Origin: Echinicola soli
Lineage (GTDB): Bacteria; Bacteroidota; Bacteroidia; Cytophagales; Cyclobacteriaceae
Assembly (NCBI RefSeq): GCF_006575665.1
Contig: NZ_CP041253.1
Span: forward strand, 1,121,501 to 1,185,500
DNA length: 64,000 nucleotides
Direction: 5' to 3'
Shown: one piece after another, positions 62,464 to 64,000 of the stretch
Numbering within the stretch: position 1 is the first letter of the stretch
How the letters are laid out: the number at the start of each line of letters is the position of its first letter
Translations under genes and position numbers: made by a program
Notes under the pieces: model-generated
Told to the model about the DNA's origin: nothing
What the model saw: the letters and a program-made list of their open reading frames with translations, nothing else
The model's database searches: none

Positions 62464-63288
62464 ATGCAACAAAATCAAGAGGCCAAATTTTTTCATTGCT
62501 ATGCCACAGCCAATGATAATCGGCTTTTCATCAAAGATATCCTTAACCTTGTCCGCTTAAAGCACAGCGATCCAGGTGTGGAAAAAGTGATGCTCTATAT
62601 TGCAATCAGTAAGGTAAAACCTGTTGGGTTTATGGATCGCGTATTTGTAAACACGGTCAGGAAAATGTTTGCCGAACATCCCAGCATTGAGCTTCAGGAC
62701 ATCTGTTTTAAGGAGAATAAAGGGCGTGACTTTAGCAGTTACGCTACCCTTTATAGAAAGGTGAAGCAGCTTGCCTGCGCAGAAGATTATATTTTCTTCC
62801 AGAACAGGAGTGCTTTTGGGCCTTTTGAAAACAACTGGCTAAAAGCATTTGTAAAGCAGCTGAACCGTTTTCCCGACGTAGCCATGTGCGGTAGTACCAT
62901 CAATTTTCAGGACCATCATGAGCGGAGCAACAGCTTAATGCCACATGTGCAGACCTATGTCTTTATTACAAAGCAAAAGTTCCTCAAGATGTTTGGAGAC
63001 GCTTTTCCCGCTGAAAGCGAAGAAGAGCGTTTACAGATTATCCTAAAAGGTGAAATTGGCCTGAGTCAATTTTTTCTCCAAAAGGGCTATCGTGTCACCT
63101 GCATGGAATGGCCAGAAAAAAGTATTTCGGCAACTTGTTCCTCTCTATCAGGCACCGATATCAAAACCAATGTTTGTGCTAAACACCAATTTTACCATAG
63201 AAAATATTTCAGGAGAAATAAAAAACCACAGGTGCAAAATCCATTGTTTCCACCTGTGGTTACCTATATAAAAGCGATGTTTAAGTAA
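62464..63288 (+). CDS. RgpF-like (rhamnan synthesis F) glycan protein
   Basis: A 274-aa protein resembling the RgpF/rhamnan-synthesis domain: KENKGRDFSSYATLYRKVKQ, then YIFFQNRSAFGPFENNWLKA, MCGSTINFQDHHERSN and HVQTYVFITKQKFLKMF. These blocks (N-x-G-x-D, F-x-N-x-S-x-x-GP, G-S-T-I-N, H-V-Q) are the core of that group, which helps to build or modify polysaccharides. The first ATG is at 62464; the frame is open 31 more codons upstream with TTG codons at 62371 and 62398, and KTLRVSLWGAGRLIRQIP before the ATG may be coding. No polysaccharide genes adjoin. Confidence 0.75.
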   Translation: MQQNQEAKFFHCYATANDNRLFIKDILNLVRLKHSDPGVEKVMLYIAISKVKPVGFMDRVFVNTVRKMFAEHPSIELQDICFKENKGRDFSSYATLYRKVKQLACAEDYIFFQNRSAFGPFENNWLKAFVKQLNRFPDVAMCGSTINFQDHHERSNSLMPHVQTYVFITKQKFLKMFGDAFPAESEEERLQIILKGEIGLSQFFLQKGYRVTCMEWPEKSISATCSSLSGTDIKTNVCAKHQFYHRKYFRRNKKPQVQNPLFPPVVTYIKAMFK

Positions 63289-63298
63289 ATGCCTAGGC

Positions 63299-63769
63299 CT
63301 AAATAAGCCCTTTACGCTTTAGGATGGTTTCGATGAATTTCCGTTCGTTTTCAGTGTTGAAAATTCTAAATGGCAAGTACACGAACTGGGCTTTTGACAT
63401 GATGAGTACAAAAGCATCCTTGTTGATTTCTGCTTTTTTGATCATTCCCCAGTTGATCGGCATGCCCTGCTTGGTGTTGATCTTCATTAGGATCTGGCGA
63501 CTATCGATCTCATAGGCCAGCTTTTCAAACATCACCTTGTTTTGCTCCATTTGGCTGACGCCGGCAAATTGGATGACCCAAAACAGCACGTAAAGCAACA
63601 AGGCTACAAAGGCCATGCTGATCCACCACCAGGAAGCAATCCAGAAATACCCACAGCCAATGGCAATGGCAATCAAGACCACCCACCACTGTTCCCTGAG
63701 GACATTTTTCAATCCCAATTTGACATACGTTCCTGTTTCGAGTTTATATTTTTTTGTTTTTACGATCAT
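63299..63769 (-). CDS. YcxB-like membrane protein
   Basis: A 156-aa protein from the ATG at 63769 (MIVKTKKYKLETGTYVKLGL). Two membrane helices (WWVVLIAIAIGCGYFWIASW and ISMAFVALLLYVLFWVIQFA) are followed by a C-terminal soluble domain, YEIDSRQILMKINTKQGMPI then AFVLIMSKAQFVYLPFRIFN, which is the YcxB pattern. The 71-codon upstream extension is repeat-derived (R1) and not coding. The role of YcxB proteins is unknown. It is convergent with the RgpF-like gene, 10 bp away. Confidence 0.85.
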   Translation of the reverse strand: MIVKTKKYKLETGTYVKLGLKNVLREQWWVVLIAIAIGCGYFWIASWWWISMAFVALLLYVLFWVIQFAGVSQMEQNKVMFEKLAYEIDSRQILMKINTKQGMPINWGMIKKAEINKDAFVLIMSKAQFVYLPFRIFNTENERKFIETILKRKGLI

Positions 63770-63916
63770 GACACTAGTTTTTCGAACCGCAAATATCTGA
63801 TGATATGAGGTATTTAACAAATGGATAAGGAAATAGCCTTGAAAAATTTTGCTGTTTATATCGGAAATATGCAGTAGGAATCGTAGTAGCCTATCCTCCC
63901 GAAAGACTTGAAGCGG

Positions 63917-64000
63917 CAAGATAATCAGCCCTATCAGCGTAATCAGCGTTCCATCAAAAAAACACCTGCTCCAGGCCTCCAAACTTTTCCGCTTGACCCG
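63917..64000 (-). repeat. partial R1-type repeat at the right edge
   Basis: AATCAGCCCTATCAGCGTAA then CAAACTTTTCCGCTTGACCC matches, inverted, the start of R1 at 58090-58126. It continues beyond the window. Confidence 0.6.

Noticed and set aside
63770..63982. 71-codon N-terminal extension of the YcxB-like protein
   Set aside because: It lies in an R1-type repeat, and the protein has a natural start at 63769.

Overview
The window looks like chromosomal DNA of a Bacteroidota bacterium, most likely an aerobic, probably marine member of the Cytophagales such as Cyclobacteriaceae. The support is a SusC/SusD pair, many short lipoproteins with Bacteroidota-type lipoboxes, a perfect TTTG-N19-TAnnTTTG promoter ahead of a tRNA gene, few Shine-Dalgarno sites, an S1-type sulfatase and a Wza/Wzz/Wzx/Wzy surface-polysaccharide locus. 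The genus is an inference from style only.

Layout. 1-12.4 kb: the N-terminal part of uvrA, then unlinked housekeeping and envelope genes (AsmA-like protein, Rieske protein, TerC, SlyD-type FKBP, sulfatase, DUF6263-type lipoprotein, DinB-fold protein, PHP-domain lipoprotein). 12.8-29.1 kb: a minus-strand exopolysaccharide locus. In transcription order it has the exporter (Wza-like, 869 aa), the chain-length regulator (Wzz), the flippase (Wzx), a methyltransferase, a GT2, the polymerase (Wzy), an AT-rich acyltransferase, a GT4, two small lipoprotein genes bracketed by repeats, a hexapeptide acetyltransferase, a 2OG-Fe(II) oxygenase-like protein and two more glycosyltransferases. 29.3-38.5 kb: an orphan SusC/SusD pair, a radical SAM/SPASM protein and two DUF4221-like lipoprotein paralogues, one of them frameshifted. 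38.8-49.9 kb: nucleic-acid genes (SpoU methyltransferase, mutS, two tRNAs, polA, radA), YjbQ and a HAD phosphatase.

The accessory hot spots are two. Downstream of tRNA-Leu(UAA) there is a tandem array (423 and 422 bp periods). Each full unit carries the 3' end of the tRNA, its terminator and a 79-codon GIY-YIG nuclease gene; a third partial unit and a decayed remnant follow. It looks like a minimal tRNA-targeting endonuclease cassette. At 50.0-56.7 kb an AT-rich, translationally coupled pair (Nudix hydrolase plus a 1045-aa PLD/SF2-helicase/DUF3427-like protein) is followed by a PLD nuclease gene that a complete IS66 element (8-bp target duplication AGTGCAGA) has cut in two. The ancestral 228-codon reading frame can be rebuilt exactly. 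The pair resembles candidate phage-defence operons.

56.9-64 kb: a YfiT-type DinB protein, a 1.4 kb repeat-rich gene-free stretch, an AlkD-like protein with a short N-terminus, a lone ABC ATPase, a Tat-exported Gfo/Idh/MocA oxidoreductase, an RgpF-like protein and a YcxB-like membrane protein. Intergenic DNA throughout holds at least five families of short dispersed repeats, one inserted inside another. All assignments are from reading the sequence; no database search was run.
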